From positions 1 to 64,000 of the forward strand of contig NZ_WJBG01000246.1 of the NCBI RefSeq assembly GCF_009709555.1: 64,000 nt of DNA, read 5' to 3'. Under the pieces are notes generated by a model, which was not told the origin of the DNA, made no database searches, and saw only the letters and a program-made list of their open reading frames with translations. The number at the start of each line of letters is the position of its first letter. Position 1 is the stretch's first letter. Position numbers and translations under genes: made by a program. This document shows, one piece after another, positions 1 through 8,746 of the stretch. This stretch comes from Streptomyces blattellae (lineage in GTDB: Bacteria; Actinomycetota; Actinomycetes; Streptomycetales; Streptomycetaceae).

Positions 1-2
1 CC

Positions 3-1160
3 TCCCTGACCGCGGACGACATCATGCGCGCGGCCGAGGATCTGGTGCCCCTGCTCCGCGAACGAGCCGCCGAGACCGACGAGTCGCGACGCATCTCGGA
101 CGACATCCACCGGCGGATGCAGGACGCCGGCCTCCTCCATATCCTCAGGCCCAAGAAATACGAGGGCCTGGAGCTCACCGATCATGAGCACGCGATGGTG
201 ACCCTGACGCTCGCCCGCGGCTGTGGCTCCACCGCCTGGGTCTTCTCCATCCTGAGCGCCAGCAGCGTCGTCGGCTTCGCCTTCCCGGAGGAGGCGCAGG
301 ACGAGATGTGGGGAGAGGACCCGTACGCGACGATCGCCGGAAACATCAACCTGAACCCGAAGGCCAAGGCGGAGCGGGTGCCGGGCGGCTACCGGCTGAC
401 CGGCCAGTGGGGGTTCTGCAGCGGTTCGGACTTCTCCCAGTGGCTGATGTGCAATGCGCCCGCGGGGGAGAACGGCGAAGGGCACATGTTCCTCGTCGAC
501 CAGAAGGAAGGCGTGACGATCGACGACTGGTTCCCGACAGGTCTGCGGGGGACCGGCAGCCGGTCGATGGCCTTCGAAGACGTGTTCGTCCCCGATCGCC
601 GGGTCCTGCCGATGCGCGACATCGGCCGGATGACTGAGGAGCGGCGCTCCCTGCACCCCACGTTCGACTCGCTGTGGTCGTCCTGGCCCGCGGCGGGCCG
701 GTTCCCGTTCTCGGCCGTCGCTGTCGGCGCCGCGCTGGGCGCCGCCGACCACTTCGCCGAGACGGCCGCGTCGGCCACCCGCGTCGCCAGCGCCGTGGGC
801 GGCGTCACCAAGCTCGCCGACCAGGAGTACGTCGCGACCGAGTTCGCGGAGGCCGCCGGCGAGCTGGAGATGGCGCGCATGCTGGTCGACCAGCGCAGCC
901 TGGAGGCTTCCCGGCGGAACACCGCACACCAGACCACGACCCCCGCCGAGCTGATACGTGACACGCGCGACAACGCGCTCGTCACCCGCATCGCGCTGCG
1001 CAACGTCCAGCGGATCGCTGCCCTCGTCGGTGCCAAGGGAGGCAACCCCAAGCACCCGGTCTCCATCGCCAAGCGCGACGTGGAGATGGCCTCGAACCAT
1101 GTCAACCTCAGCTGGCGCCGCGCGGCCGTCGACTACATGGCCACCGTGGGGCAGGGCTGA
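3..1160 (+). CDS. Flavin-dependent monooxygenase, oxygenase subunit (acyl-CoA dehydrogenase fold), 5' partial
   Basis: Oxygenase of a two-component FMNH2/FADH2 aromatic hydroxylase of the HsaA/HpaH class, built on the acyl-CoA dehydrogenase fold. An N-terminal helical part, a central beta part (GYRLTGQWGFCSGS, then GLRGTGSRS) and a C-terminal helical bundle (ARMLVDQRSLEASRR) can be seen. The frame is open to the left edge and the first ATG (24) has no Shine-Dalgarno, so the true start is probably just outside the window; few residues should be missing because the family is about 390-400 aa. A flavin reductase follows 49 bp later and would supply reduced flavin. An ordinary acyl-CoA dehydrogenase is less likely because of that partner. 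The substrate is unknown. Confidence 0.82.
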   Translation, partial: SLTADDIMRAAEDLVPLLRERAAETDESRRISDDIHRRMQDAGLLHILRPKKYEGLELTDHEHAMVTLTLARGCGSTAWVFSILSASSVVGFAFPEEAQDEMWGEDPYATIAGNINLNPKAKAERVPGGYRLTGQWGFCSGSDFSQWLMCNAPAGENGEGHMFLVDQKEGVTIDDWFPTGLRGTGSRSMAFEDVFVPDRRVLPMRDIGRMTEERRSLHPTFDSLWSSWPAAGRFPFSAVAVGAALGAADHFAETAASATRVASAVGGVTKLADQEYVATEFAEAAGELEMARMLVDQRSLEASRRNTAHQTTTPAELIRDTRDNALVTRIALRNVQRIAALVGAKGGNPKHPVSIAKRDVEMASNHVNLSWRRAAVDYMATVGQG

Positions 1161-1209
1161 ACGGCCCCGCCGCGCACGTTTCTTACGATCAGAAATCAAA
1201 GGTAGGGAC

Positions 1210-1791
1210 ATGAATGCGTATTCCCCCCACAGCGACGACCTGAGCGCACACGGCGTGGCCGTGGCCGAGCCGATTCCCGTACTGCCCGCGGATGCCTTCA
1301 AGATGGCGTTCCGCCTCTACCCGGGCGGGGTGTCGCTGATCACGGCCGACGCCGGCGCCGGTCCGGTGGCGCTGACCGCGACGTCGGTGTCGCCGGTCAG
1401 CGCCGAGCCGCCCCTGATCATGTTCTCGCTGTCCGCTCTCTCCTCCAGCACGCCCACGCTCAGGGAGGCGGAGACGGTCGTCATTCACCTGCTCAATGCC
1501 GGCAGTATCGATTTGGCACAGTTGGGTGCCACGAGCGGTATCGACAGGTTCGCCGATACGGCCCGCTGGGAACGGCTGGCGACGGGTGAACCCGTTTTCA
1601 CGGAGGCGCCGGTCTGGATCCGCGCGCGCGTCCAGAACCGTATGGAGGTCGGCGGCTCGACGGTGATCGTGGCCGAGGCCCTCGAATCCAGCGTGCAGCC
1701 GGAGTCGTTCGACACGTTGGCCTCCAGCGACGGGCTGGTGTACGTCAACCGGACGTGGCACCGCATCGGGACCCACTCCGAGATCAACTGA
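1210..1791 (+). CDS. Flavin reductase component of the two-component monooxygenase
   Basis: FMN-binding split-barrel flavin reductase of the HpaC/HsaB type, 193 aa, that would use NAD(P)H to make free reduced flavin for the oxygenase upstream. Visible motifs are YPGGVSLITAD near residues 38-48, VALTATSVSPVSAEPPL near 55-70 (flavin contact region), and the C-terminal DGLVYVNRTWHRI typical of the family. ATG 1210 is preceded by AGGTAGGG. A longer in-frame reading runs back into the preceding gene, but its codon use is poor and it overlaps the oxygenase, so the short start is preferred. Confidence 0.85.
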   Translation: MNAYSPHSDDLSAHGVAVAEPIPVLPADAFKMAFRLYPGGVSLITADAGAGPVALTATSVSPVSAEPPLIMFSLSALSSSTPTLREAETVVIHLLNAGSIDLAQLGATSGIDRFADTARWERLATGEPVFTEAPVWIRARVQNRMEVGGSTVIVAEALESSVQPESFDTLASSDGLVYVNRTWHRIGTHSEIN

Positions 1792-1819
1792 ACGCGGCGC
1801 CCTGCTGAAGGAGTCGGGT

Positions 1820-2605
1820 ATGCGCAAGCCCCATCGTCGGATCAGGAGCAAGCTGGAGGAAGGCGGCCGGGCATTCGGCATCAGGCTCCAGTTGCCGAGC
1901 CCGGACATCGCGGAGATCGCCGGGTATGCGGGCGCCGACTTCGTCTGGCTCGACGCCGAACACGGCACGATGGACCTCCGGGACATCGGCGAGGTCGTCC
2001 GTGCCGCGGACGCATCGGGCATCGACGCGATCGTTCGTGTGCCGGACCACTCGGCGAGCTTCATCCAGCGAGTACTGGACACGGGCGCCGCCGGGATCAT
2101 CGCGCCGCACGTCCGTACCGTCGCCGAGGCGGCTGCGATCGCCGAAGCGACACGGTTCGGCCCGACCGGTACCCGGGGAGCGTGTGCGTCCACCCGCGCG
2201 TTCGGTCACCACAGCCCGGACTGGCCGGCCGATCGCCGGCGTGCCGACGCCGACGTTTTCGCCTTCGGGGTCATCGAGGACGCCGACGGTATGGAGAACG
2301 TCGAGGCCATCGCCCGTGAGTCGGGCCTGGACGGCCTGCTGTTCGGCGCGTTCGATCTCGCCCAGGACATGGGGCTCGAAGGCGACGTGGCCCATCCCGA
2401 CATCGACAAGGTGCACCAACGATTCCTCGCGGCCGTGCGGGCGGCGGGCACGGAGTATCTCGCCGTCCCCGGCTGGGGATCCGGTGGTGTCAGCGCGCTG
2501 GCCGAGCACGCCCGGCTCTTCAGTCTCTCCGGGGACCGGGCCGTGCTCGCCACCGCGTTCCGCACCGCGCTCGTTGAGGGGGAGAGGGCGCTGATGACCG
2601 ACTGA
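1820..2605 (+). CDS. HpcH/HpaI-family aldolase
   Basis: Class II, metal-dependent pyruvate aldolase family (HpcH/HpaI, 2,4-dihydroxyhept-2-enedioate aldolase type), 261 aa, the usual length. The (beta/alpha)8 signatures are present: WLDAEHGTMD with the catalytic His near residue 50, RVPDHSASFIQRVLDTGAAGI near 75-95, and the metal-binding Glu/Asp pair in VIEDADGMENVE and LLFGAFDLAQDMG. ATG 1820 has a strong AAGGAG 8 nt upstream. It follows the flavin reductase by 28 bp, so the three genes probably form an operon in which an aromatic product is opened and then cleaved by retro-aldol reaction. Macrophomate-synthase-like enzymes share this fold, so the reaction is not certain. Confidence 0.83.
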   Translation: MRKPHRRIRSKLEEGGRAFGIRLQLPSPDIAEIAGYAGADFVWLDAEHGTMDLRDIGEVVRAADASGIDAIVRVPDHSASFIQRVLDTGAAGIIAPHVRTVAEAAAIAEATRFGPTGTRGACASTRAFGHHSPDWPADRRRADADVFAFGVIEDADGMENVEAIARESGLDGLLFGAFDLAQDMGLEGDVAHPDIDKVHQRFLAAVRAAGTEYLAVPGWGSGGVSALAEHARLFSLSGDRAVLATAFRTALVEGERALMTD

Positions 2606-2685
2606 GCGAACCGCACGACCGAAGAGCCCCACGAGGCACCCCTCTCCGTCGCCGGCATGAGGAGTCGAGAGGGCGAAGGAATCCG

Positions 2686-3293
2686 AGTAGCAGCGCGCGG
2701 GGGACGCCCCGGGCGCTGTTACCGCTCGCCGCCGATCCGGACCTCCCCACCCGGGCGGCGGCACACATCAGGAATGGCCGGGCTGCGAGATCACGGCAGG
2801 GAAGGCCCGTAGACATCCGCTGAACCCACGACGCCTGAACGAACAGGTGAGTTACGCGATGAGCCGCTTCACATCTGCGTTTCCCCGCACAGCCCTCCCA
2901 TGTCATGGAGCAGCCGCGCCCAGTGACATCGTGGCGTGGGCGGAAAGACGTCCTGTCTGGATAATCCGTTCCAACTGCCAGACGAGCTCAAACCGCCAGA
3001 CGAGAGGCAACGATTTCCTGGCGAGACATTTGGCGGTGTTCGTCGACGTGCACATCAGCGCCACCGTTCGGGATGTTCAGACATCTCGACGGTGGCGTTT
3101 TTCGCGCTGTATGGCAAGGGTCGCGGGTTTCGCGACGAATGCACGATACCGCGGGTTCTACGACACAGTGGTCAATATCCGCGGCCCCCTGGACCATGCG
3201 GCAGCCAACCTTGGTGAACGCTTGCGTTCACTGCACGGTCCGGCGGCAGAGCAGCCGCCCTCGCCGAGGAGGGAGAGTGCGCTGACGGAATAA
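2686..3293 (+). pseudogene. Collapsed relic of the downstream oxidoreductase/amine oxidase block
   Basis: There is no intact gene between 2606 and 3392. Positions 2997-3275 are a degraded copy of the amine-oxidase-like gene at 7116-8534. The translated relic contains DFLA, FVDVH, ATVRDV, FATNARYRGFYDTV and ERLRSLHGP in the parent order, against DFLA, FVDVR, ATVQDV, the same FATNARYRGFYDTV and ERMRSLYGP. Two internal blocks of roughly 400 and 75 bp are missing and the frame is lost. Positions 2686-2745 also resemble the first codons of the FAD subunit gene near 3974 (shared CAGCGCGCGGG and GGGCGCTGT blocks). Two weaker matches, near 2834 and 2934, fall between them in the same order. Confidence 0.72.
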
Positions 3294-3392
3294 AGCCGTG
3301 GGGGCCCCAATCGATGTGGAGCCGCCATGTCGGGATCTTTCGACCGGTAGTGTTTTCCCGGTTTCTGTCCATACGCAGGGAGAGAGAAGCGC

Positions 3393-3965
3393 ATGACAAC
3401 GACGTCCAGCGTCATCACTTTGAATGTCAACGGTGAAAAACACACCTTGCCCGTCGACCATCGCACGACCTTGCTCGACGCGTTGCGGGAGCGGCTGGAT
3501 CTGACCGGGACCAAGAAGGGTTGCGACCAGGGCCAGTGCGGGGCGTGCACGGTCTTGATCGACGGGCGACGGGTCGTGTCCTGCCTGCAGCTTGCGATGG
3601 CGGCCGAGGACCGTGAGATCACCACGGTCGAGGGCCTCGCGGAGGACGACCGGCTGCACCCGGTGCAGCAGGCGTTCCTCGATCTGGACGGCTACCAGTG
3701 CGGTTACTGCACCCCGGGACAGATCTGCTCGGCCGTCGGAGTGCTCGCCGAGCATGCGGAGGGCTGGCCGAGCGCGGTGACCGGTGATGTCCGGCCGGAG
3801 GCGGGAGCGCCCGCACTGACGGCGGAGGAGATCCGGGAGCGGATGAGCGGCAACCTGTGCCGCTGCGGCGCGTACGTGGCCATCGTCGACGCGGTCGCCC
3901 GGGCGGCTCAAGCCCCGGACCAGGCATCCGCCGTGAGCGCTCAGGACGAGGGGTCGATACGGTGA
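3393..3965 (+). CDS. 2Fe-2S subunit of a xanthine-dehydrogenase-family aldehyde oxidoreductase (PaoA/YagT-like)
   Basis: Small subunit carrying two [2Fe-2S] clusters, 190 aa. The plant-type cluster ligands are C44, C49, C52 and C64 (CDQGQCGAC); the second cluster uses C103/C106 (CGYC) and C156/C158 (CRC), the standard arrangement for molybdenum hydroxylases. No Tat signal is present, unlike E. coli PaoA, so the complex is predicted to be cytoplasmic. A GGGAGAGAG ribosome site precedes ATG 3393. The stop overlaps the next start by 4 bp (GTGA), so translation is coupled with the FAD and molybdenum subunits. Confidence 0.92.
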   Translation: MTTTSSVITLNVNGEKHTLPVDHRTTLLDALRERLDLTGTKKGCDQGQCGACTVLIDGRRVVSCLQLAMAAEDREITTVEGLAEDDRLHPVQQAFLDLDGYQCGYCTPGQICSAVGVLAEHAEGWPSAVTGDVRPEAGAPALTAEEIRERMSGNLCRCGAYVAIVDAVARAAQAPDQASAVSAQDEGSIR

Positions 3966-4954
3966 AGGAATTCCAGTACCAGCGCGCGGGAGACGTCCGG
4001 GGCGCTGTCGCACTGCTGTCCGCCGACCCCGAGGCTCGCTTCCTGGGCGGCGGCACCAACCTCGTCGACCTCATGAAGACCGGCGTCGAACGACCCGCCC
4101 GGCTCATCGACATCCGGCGGCTGCCCCTCGACCGGATCGAGCCGACCGGGGACGGCGGGCTACGCCTCGGCGCGACCGTGACCAACAGCGATCTGGCGGC
4201 TCATCCGGAGGTCCGCAGGCGCTACCCGGCACTGGCACAGGCGGTGTTGGCCGGTGCCTCCGGGCAACTGCGCAACATGGCCACGGTCGGTGGGAACCTG
4301 CTGCAGCGCACGCGGTGCGCCTACTTCGCGGACCTTTCCAAGCCATGCAACAAGCGCGTCCCGGGCAGCGGGTGCCCCGCCATCACGGGCGAGCACCACA
4401 ACCACGCGATCCTGGGCGCCTCGGCCCATTGTGTCGCCACGCACCCCTCGGACATGGGTGTCGCGTTGACCGCCTTCGACGCGATCGTGGAGTACGAGAC
4501 GGCCGAAGGACCGGGCGAGTTGCCGCTCGCCGACTTCTATCTCCCGGTCGGCGACAGCCCGCATCGGGAGACGGCCCTGCCGCCGGGCGCGCTGATCACC
4601 GGCGTCGTGCTGCCGCCGGTCGCGGTCGCCGCGCACTCCCGCTACCGCAAGGTGCGCGAGCGTGCCTCGTACGCCTTCGCGATCGGCTCGATCGCCGCCG
4701 CGCTCGACGTCCGGGACGGCATCGTCCACGACGTGCGCCTGGCCTTCGGAGCGGTGGCGTCGCGGCCGTGGCGTGCCCGCGCGGCCGAGCGGCTGCTGGC
4801 GGGTGGCCCCGCGGACGCGGACGCCTTCGCCGCGGCAGCCGACGCCGAACTCGCCGCGGCGAGGCCGCTGGCCGACAACGCCTACAAGGTGACGCTGATC
4901 CGCAACCTCGTGGTGTCCGAACTCGCCACCCTGGCCCAGGAGGGGACCCGATGA
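3962..4954 (+). CDS. FAD-binding subunit of the molybdenum aldehyde oxidoreductase (PaoB/YagS-like)
   Basis: Medium subunit of the molybdenum hydroxylase, 330 aa, with FAD_binding_5 and CO-dehydrogenase flavoprotein C-terminal domains. GGGTNLVDLMK (about 29-39) and MATVGGNLLQR (106-116) are the FAD-binding motifs. Directly after lies a cysteine insertion (C119, C129, C138, with C157 nearby) that in PaoB-type subunits holds an extra [4Fe-4S] cluster absent from xanthine dehydrogenases. This points to the PaoABC aldehyde oxidase group. GTG 3962 is chosen because it overlaps the preceding stop by 4 bp and starts at the family N-terminus; a longer upstream reading overlaps the 2Fe-2S gene. Confidence 0.9.
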   Translation: MKEFQYQRAGDVRGAVALLSADPEARFLGGGTNLVDLMKTGVERPARLIDIRRLPLDRIEPTGDGGLRLGATVTNSDLAAHPEVRRRYPALAQAVLAGASGQLRNMATVGGNLLQRTRCAYFADLSKPCNKRVPGSGCPAITGEHHNHAILGASAHCVATHPSDMGVALTAFDAIVEYETAEGPGELPLADFYLPVGDSPHRETALPPGALITGVVLPPVAVAAHSRYRKVRERASYAFAIGSIAAALDVRDGIVHDVRLAFGAVASRPWRARAAERLLAGGPADADAFAAAADAELAAARPLADNAYKVTLIRNLVVSELATLAQEGTR

Positions 4955-7101
4955 CTGTCACCGCAGGAAGGGAAGTCACCGCATCCGTCGGCACCGCGAA
5001 GGTCCGTCTGGAGGGCCGGGAAAAGGTGACCGGAGCGGCCCGCTACGCGGGCGAGGTCCCCTTCCCCGATCTGGCGCACGGCTGGCTGGTGCTGTCCACC
5101 GTCGCTCGTGGCCGCATCCGTTCGGTGCGGACCGCGGACGTCCTGAAGATGCCGGGCGTGCTGGAGGTCTTCCACCACGGCAACGCCCTGCCCATCGACG
5201 CCGGCTTCGTCATCCCGCTGCTGGGCACCCCTCCGGACTCCCTGGTCGCGCTGTTCCAGGACGACCGGGTTCCCTGCGCGGGCTGGCCGGTGGCGCTGGT
5301 CGTCGCCGAGACCTCCGAACAGGCCAGGGAAGCCGCCGAGGCACTCGTGGTGCACTACGAGACCGAGCCCCACGACATCCGGCTCTCCGGCGAGCGTCCG
5401 GACGCCGTCCCGCTGGACAGCCAGGTGAGCGGGCCGGGAGTGACCCAGAAGGGAGACCTGGACGCCGAACTCGCGGCGTCGAGCTTCGTCGTGGACGCGG
5501 AGTACACCACCCCGCAGGAGCACCACAACCCGATGGAGCCGCACGCGGCCGTGGCCCGATGGCACGACGGCATACTTGAGGTCGTCGACGCCAACCAGGG
5601 CAGCGGCTACATCGCGCAGCTCCTCGCGCAGCTGTTCTCGCTCGACCCGGGCGTCGTGCGGGTACGCGCCGAGCACGTCGGCGGCGGCTTCGGCGGCAAG
5701 GGGCAGATCAGCGTGCACCAGGTCGCCGCCGTGATGGCCGCGACCGTTCTGCGACGCCCGGTCCGCGTGGTCCTCACCCGCCGCCAGATGTTCTCGCTCA
5801 CGGGCTATCGCAGCGCCACCGTCCAGCGCGTCCGGCTCGGCGCGGACGCCGGGGGGCGGCTGCGGGCACTGAGCCACCGGGCGGTCGCCATGACCTCGAC
5901 CACGTACGACTTCGCCGAGCCGACCACCGCCGTGGCCCGGGTGATGTACGACGCGGACGCCCACCACACCTCCAACGAGATCGTCCGGCTCGACGTGCCG
6001 ACCCCGTCGTTCATGCGCTCGCCGGGCGAGACACCGGGGGCGTTCGCGCTGGAGTGCGCACTCGACGAACTCGCGGAGAAGAGCGGCATCGACCCGATCG
6101 AGCTGCGCGTCCGCAACGAGCCCGAACGGGGACCGGTGTCCGGGCTGCCCTTCAGCAGCCGCAACGTGGTCGCCTGCTTCCGCGAAGGGGCACGGCGGTT
6201 CGGGTGGAACGACCGCGACCCCCGTCCCGGCATACGCCGGGACGGGCGCTGGCTGATCGGCACGGGCACCGCGGCGGCGACCCACCTCGTGATGTCCGTG
6301 CCGTCCACGGCGGCCGTGACCGCGGAGGCGGACGGGACCTTCACCGTCCGGATCGGCGCGGCCGACATCGGCACCGGCGCGCGGACCACGCTCGCGATGA
6401 TCGCCGCCGACGCCCTCGAAGTCGTGCCGGACCGGGTCCGGATCCGCATCGGGGACAGCTCCCTGCCTCCGGCGGTCATCGCCCTCGGTTCGACGGGGAC
6501 GCGCTCCTGGGGCTGGGCGATCAAGATCGCGGTCGATGAGCTGCGGGACATGCTCACCCCCGGCGTGATCATCCCGCCCGAGGGCATCACCGCCAGGTCG
6601 GACACCACCGCCGCCGTCGTCGGCCTCATGCAGAGCGCGCCGAAGGAACGGCACACCTATGGAGCGCACTTCGCCGAGGCCGCGGTGGACACCACCACCG
6701 GCGAGGTGCGGGTGCGGCGCATGCTCGGTGTCTTCGCCGCGGGCCCGATCGTGAACCCGTTGACGGCTCGGTCCCAGCTCATCGGCGGCATGATCTGGGG
6801 CATCTCCATGGCCCTGCACGAACAGGCGATCGTGGACCAGTCCACGGGCTGCCTCGTCGGAGCCGACTTCGCGAACTACCACATCGCCGCGCACGCCGAC
6901 GTCCCGTCGGTGGAGGCGACGTGGGTGGACGAAGCCCCGGACCCGGATGACCCGGTCGGGTTCAAGGGCATCGGCGAACTCGGGAACGTCGGGCCGGCCG
7001 CGGCGATCGCCAACGCCGTCTGGCACGCGACCGGCGTACGCCACCGCAACCTGCCCATCCTCCCCAGCCGGGTTCTGTCGTCGCGCGGCGACGCTGTCTG
7101 A
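4951..7101 (+). CDS. Molybdopterin-binding catalytic subunit (PaoC/YagR-like)
   Basis: Large catalytic subunit, 716 aa, binding the molybdenum-pterin cofactor and converting aldehydes (or heterocycles) to acids with water as oxygen source. It opens with the family start VRLEGREKVTGAARYAGE. GGGFGGKG marks the cofactor site, and FKGIGELGNVGPAAA near the C terminus carries the conserved active-site Glu. ATG 4951 overlaps the FAD subunit stop by 4 bp. No dedicated chaperone (PaoD/XdhC) gene is in the window, so cofactor insertion must rely on a gene elsewhere. The substrate is not predictable; the neighbours suggest an aromatic or aldolase-derived aldehyde. Confidence 0.92.
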   Translation: MTVTAGREVTASVGTAKVRLEGREKVTGAARYAGEVPFPDLAHGWLVLSTVARGRIRSVRTADVLKMPGVLEVFHHGNALPIDAGFVIPLLGTPPDSLVALFQDDRVPCAGWPVALVVAETSEQAREAAEALVVHYETEPHDIRLSGERPDAVPLDSQVSGPGVTQKGDLDAELAASSFVVDAEYTTPQEHHNPMEPHAAVARWHDGILEVVDANQGSGYIAQLLAQLFSLDPGVVRVRAEHVGGGFGGKGQISVHQVAAVMAATVLRRPVRVVLTRRQMFSLTGYRSATVQRVRLGADAGGRLRALSHRAVAMTSTTYDFAEPTTAVARVMYDADAHHTSNEIVRLDVPTPSFMRSPGETPGAFALECALDELAEKSGIDPIELRVRNEPERGPVSGLPFSSRNVVACFREGARRFGWNDRDPRPGIRRDGRWLIGTGTAAATHLVMSVPSTAAVTAEADGTFTVRIGAADIGTGARTTLAMIAADALEVVPDRVRIRIGDSSLPPAVIALGSTGTRSWGWAIKIAVDELRDMLTPGVIIPPEGITARSDTTAAVVGLMQSAPKERHTYGAHFAEAAVDTTTGEVRVRRMLGVFAAGPIVNPLTARSQLIGGMIWGISMALHEQAIVDQSTGCLVGADFANYHIAAHADVPSVEATWVDEAPDPDDPVGFKGIGELGNVGPAAAIANAVWHATGVRHRNLPILPSRVLSSRGDAV

Positions 7102-7115
7102 CGAAAGGCGACACC

Positions 7116-8534
7116 ATGAATACCTCGCAGCGATCTGCCAGTGAGACGACAGACGATGTGCGTCCTGAACACGACTCCGACATCGTGGTCGTGGGCGGAG
7201 GAATCGCCGGCCTCGCGGCGGCCTTCCGCCTTCACGAGCAGGGCTGGAGTGTGACCGTTCTCGAAGCGGCGGAGGCGGTCGGCGGGCGGATGTCCACCGT
7301 CGAGCGCGACGGGTACGTGCTCAACCGCGGGGCTACGATGCTGCCGGAATCCTTCACCAATATCGTCAAGTTGACGGAGGACGCCGGTCTCGGGAAACCG
7401 TTCAAGCCGCTGGCCGTCACCGTGGGCATGCCGCGTGACGGTCGGATGCGCTTCCTCGTCCGCCGATCCGGCCCCGGCGCACTCCTGGACCTGGTGGGCA
7501 CGGATCTGCTCTCCTTCCGCAGCAAATTGCTGATGCCTCGCCTCGCGGTGGATCTGCGGCGCTGGCGCCGCCAACTGGCGAATGACAAGACGTATCAGGC
7601 GGCGGCACGACTCGACAACGAATCCGTTGCCTCATACGCACTTCGCAGGCTCAACCAGGAGATTCTCGACTACGTGCTGGATCCGTTCCTCCGCGCGCTC
7701 TACCTGGGCGAAACGACTGACATGTCGGTCGTCGACCTGTTCCTCTCGCTCAGCAAGCTCGGCGGCGGGCCGATGCAGTATCCGCGCGGCATCGACTTCC
7801 TGGCCAAACGGCTGGCGTCCTTCGTCGACGTGCGCACCGGAGCCACCGTCCAGGACGTCCGGCATGTCGACGGTGGCGTTCGCACCGTATGGAAAGACAG
7901 CGAGGGCGAGCACACGCTCACCACGCGCGGCGCCGTTCTCGCCATGAACGGACAGGACCTGCTGCCGGTCTACCACGACCTGTCCGACCAGCAGCGCGAA
8001 CTGATCCAGTCGGTCCGCCACAAGAGCGTGCTGAAGGGGATCTTCGCGTTGCGCCGCCTGCCGGCGGATGTGCCGACCCTCATTCCCGTGCCCCGCGCCG
8101 CAGGCATGGGCCTCGGCATCACCGTCGTCGACTCCCAGTCGATGCCCGATTCGGTTCCGCCCGGCGGGGCCGTGATCTCCGGTCACTGGGTCAGTGAATA
8201 CAGCAAGGGAATACTCGAACGTCCCGACGACGAATTGATTCCCGAAATGATAAAGGAGATGGAGACGGTCATACCCGGCCTTTCCGCCGAGTTGGAGTTC
8301 GTCCATGTCGTACGATGGGGCTTCGCGACGAACGCGCGATACCGTGGGTTCTACGACACGGTGGCGAATATCCGCCGCACCCTGGCCGAGGATGACGTCA
8401 TCCAGCTCGCCGGCGAATACCTCGCGCTCTCCGGGACGAACAACTCCGTCGACAACGGCGAACGCGCGGCAGCCCATCTGAACGAACGTATGCGTTCGCT
8501 GTACGGCCCGCCGGTGAAACGCCCGAATCCGTGA
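7116..8534 (+). CDS. FAD-dependent amine oxidase / protoporphyrinogen-oxidase-like protein
   Basis: Flavoprotein of 472 aa in the NAD(P)-binding Rossmann amine-oxidase group. The dinucleotide motif VVVGGGIAGLAAA (about 25-38) is followed by VTVLEAAEAVGGRM, and a C-terminal FAD clasp region holds GEYLALSGTNNSVDNGERAA. This pattern fits protoporphyrinogen/coproporphyrinogen oxidase-like proteins and polyamine oxidases. It starts 14 bp after the molybdenum subunit and is probably cotranscribed. A degraded copy lies at 2997-3275, upstream of the molybdenum cassette. The heme-pathway role is doubtful because of the catabolic context. Confidence 0.75.
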   Translation: MNTSQRSASETTDDVRPEHDSDIVVVGGGIAGLAAAFRLHEQGWSVTVLEAAEAVGGRMSTVERDGYVLNRGATMLPESFTNIVKLTEDAGLGKPFKPLAVTVGMPRDGRMRFLVRRSGPGALLDLVGTDLLSFRSKLLMPRLAVDLRRWRRQLANDKTYQAAARLDNESVASYALRRLNQEILDYVLDPFLRALYLGETTDMSVVDLFLSLSKLGGGPMQYPRGIDFLAKRLASFVDVRTGATVQDVRHVDGGVRTVWKDSEGEHTLTTRGAVLAMNGQDLLPVYHDLSDQQRELIQSVRHKSVLKGIFALRRLPADVPTLIPVPRAAGMGLGITVVDSQSMPDSVPPGGAVISGHWVSEYSKGILERPDDELIPEMIKEMETVIPGLSAELEFVHVVRWGFATNARYRGFYDTVANIRRTLAEDDVIQLAGEYLALSGTNNSVDNGERAAAHLNERMRSLYGPPVKRPNP

Positions 8535-8596
8535 ATCGACCTGAGCCCGAAACCGCTCCCGATTCCGGATCCACGGCCAAGACCTTCCGCGGCGCT

Positions 8597-8659
8597 GCCC
8601 GTCGGTGTAACCCCGACGGGCTCGCCCGGCCCGCGGCGAACCCGGACTGCGCCGGGTTC
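8597..8659 (+). terminator. Two tandem hairpins ending the first cluster
   Basis: Stem 1 is GCCCGTCGG (8597-8605) paired with CCGACGGGC (8613-8621). Stem 2 is GAACCCGG (8638-8645) paired with CCGGGTTC (8652-8659). Neither has a T-run, as is common for streptomycete terminators. They lie 62 bp past the amine oxidase stop and before the next promoter region. Confidence 0.6.
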
Positions 8660-8746
8660 ATTGACTGACCGACGACGGAAGACAGAAGGTGGCATTATAG
8701 GCCGAAGCGATGTGGATATATGCGCCGTTGCGTAGGTGAGGTGTTC

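Noticed and set aside
389..1105. Long open frame antisense to the first oxygenase
   Set aside because: GC-bias shadow: Arg/Ser/Ala-rich translation, no ribosome site, and the plus strand encodes a recognisable enzyme.
4882..7044. 720-codon open frame antisense to the molybdenum subunit
   Set aside because: Composition is that of an antisense shadow (Arg/Asp/His/Gly-rich), with no recognisable domain; the plus strand is a clear PaoC-like gene.
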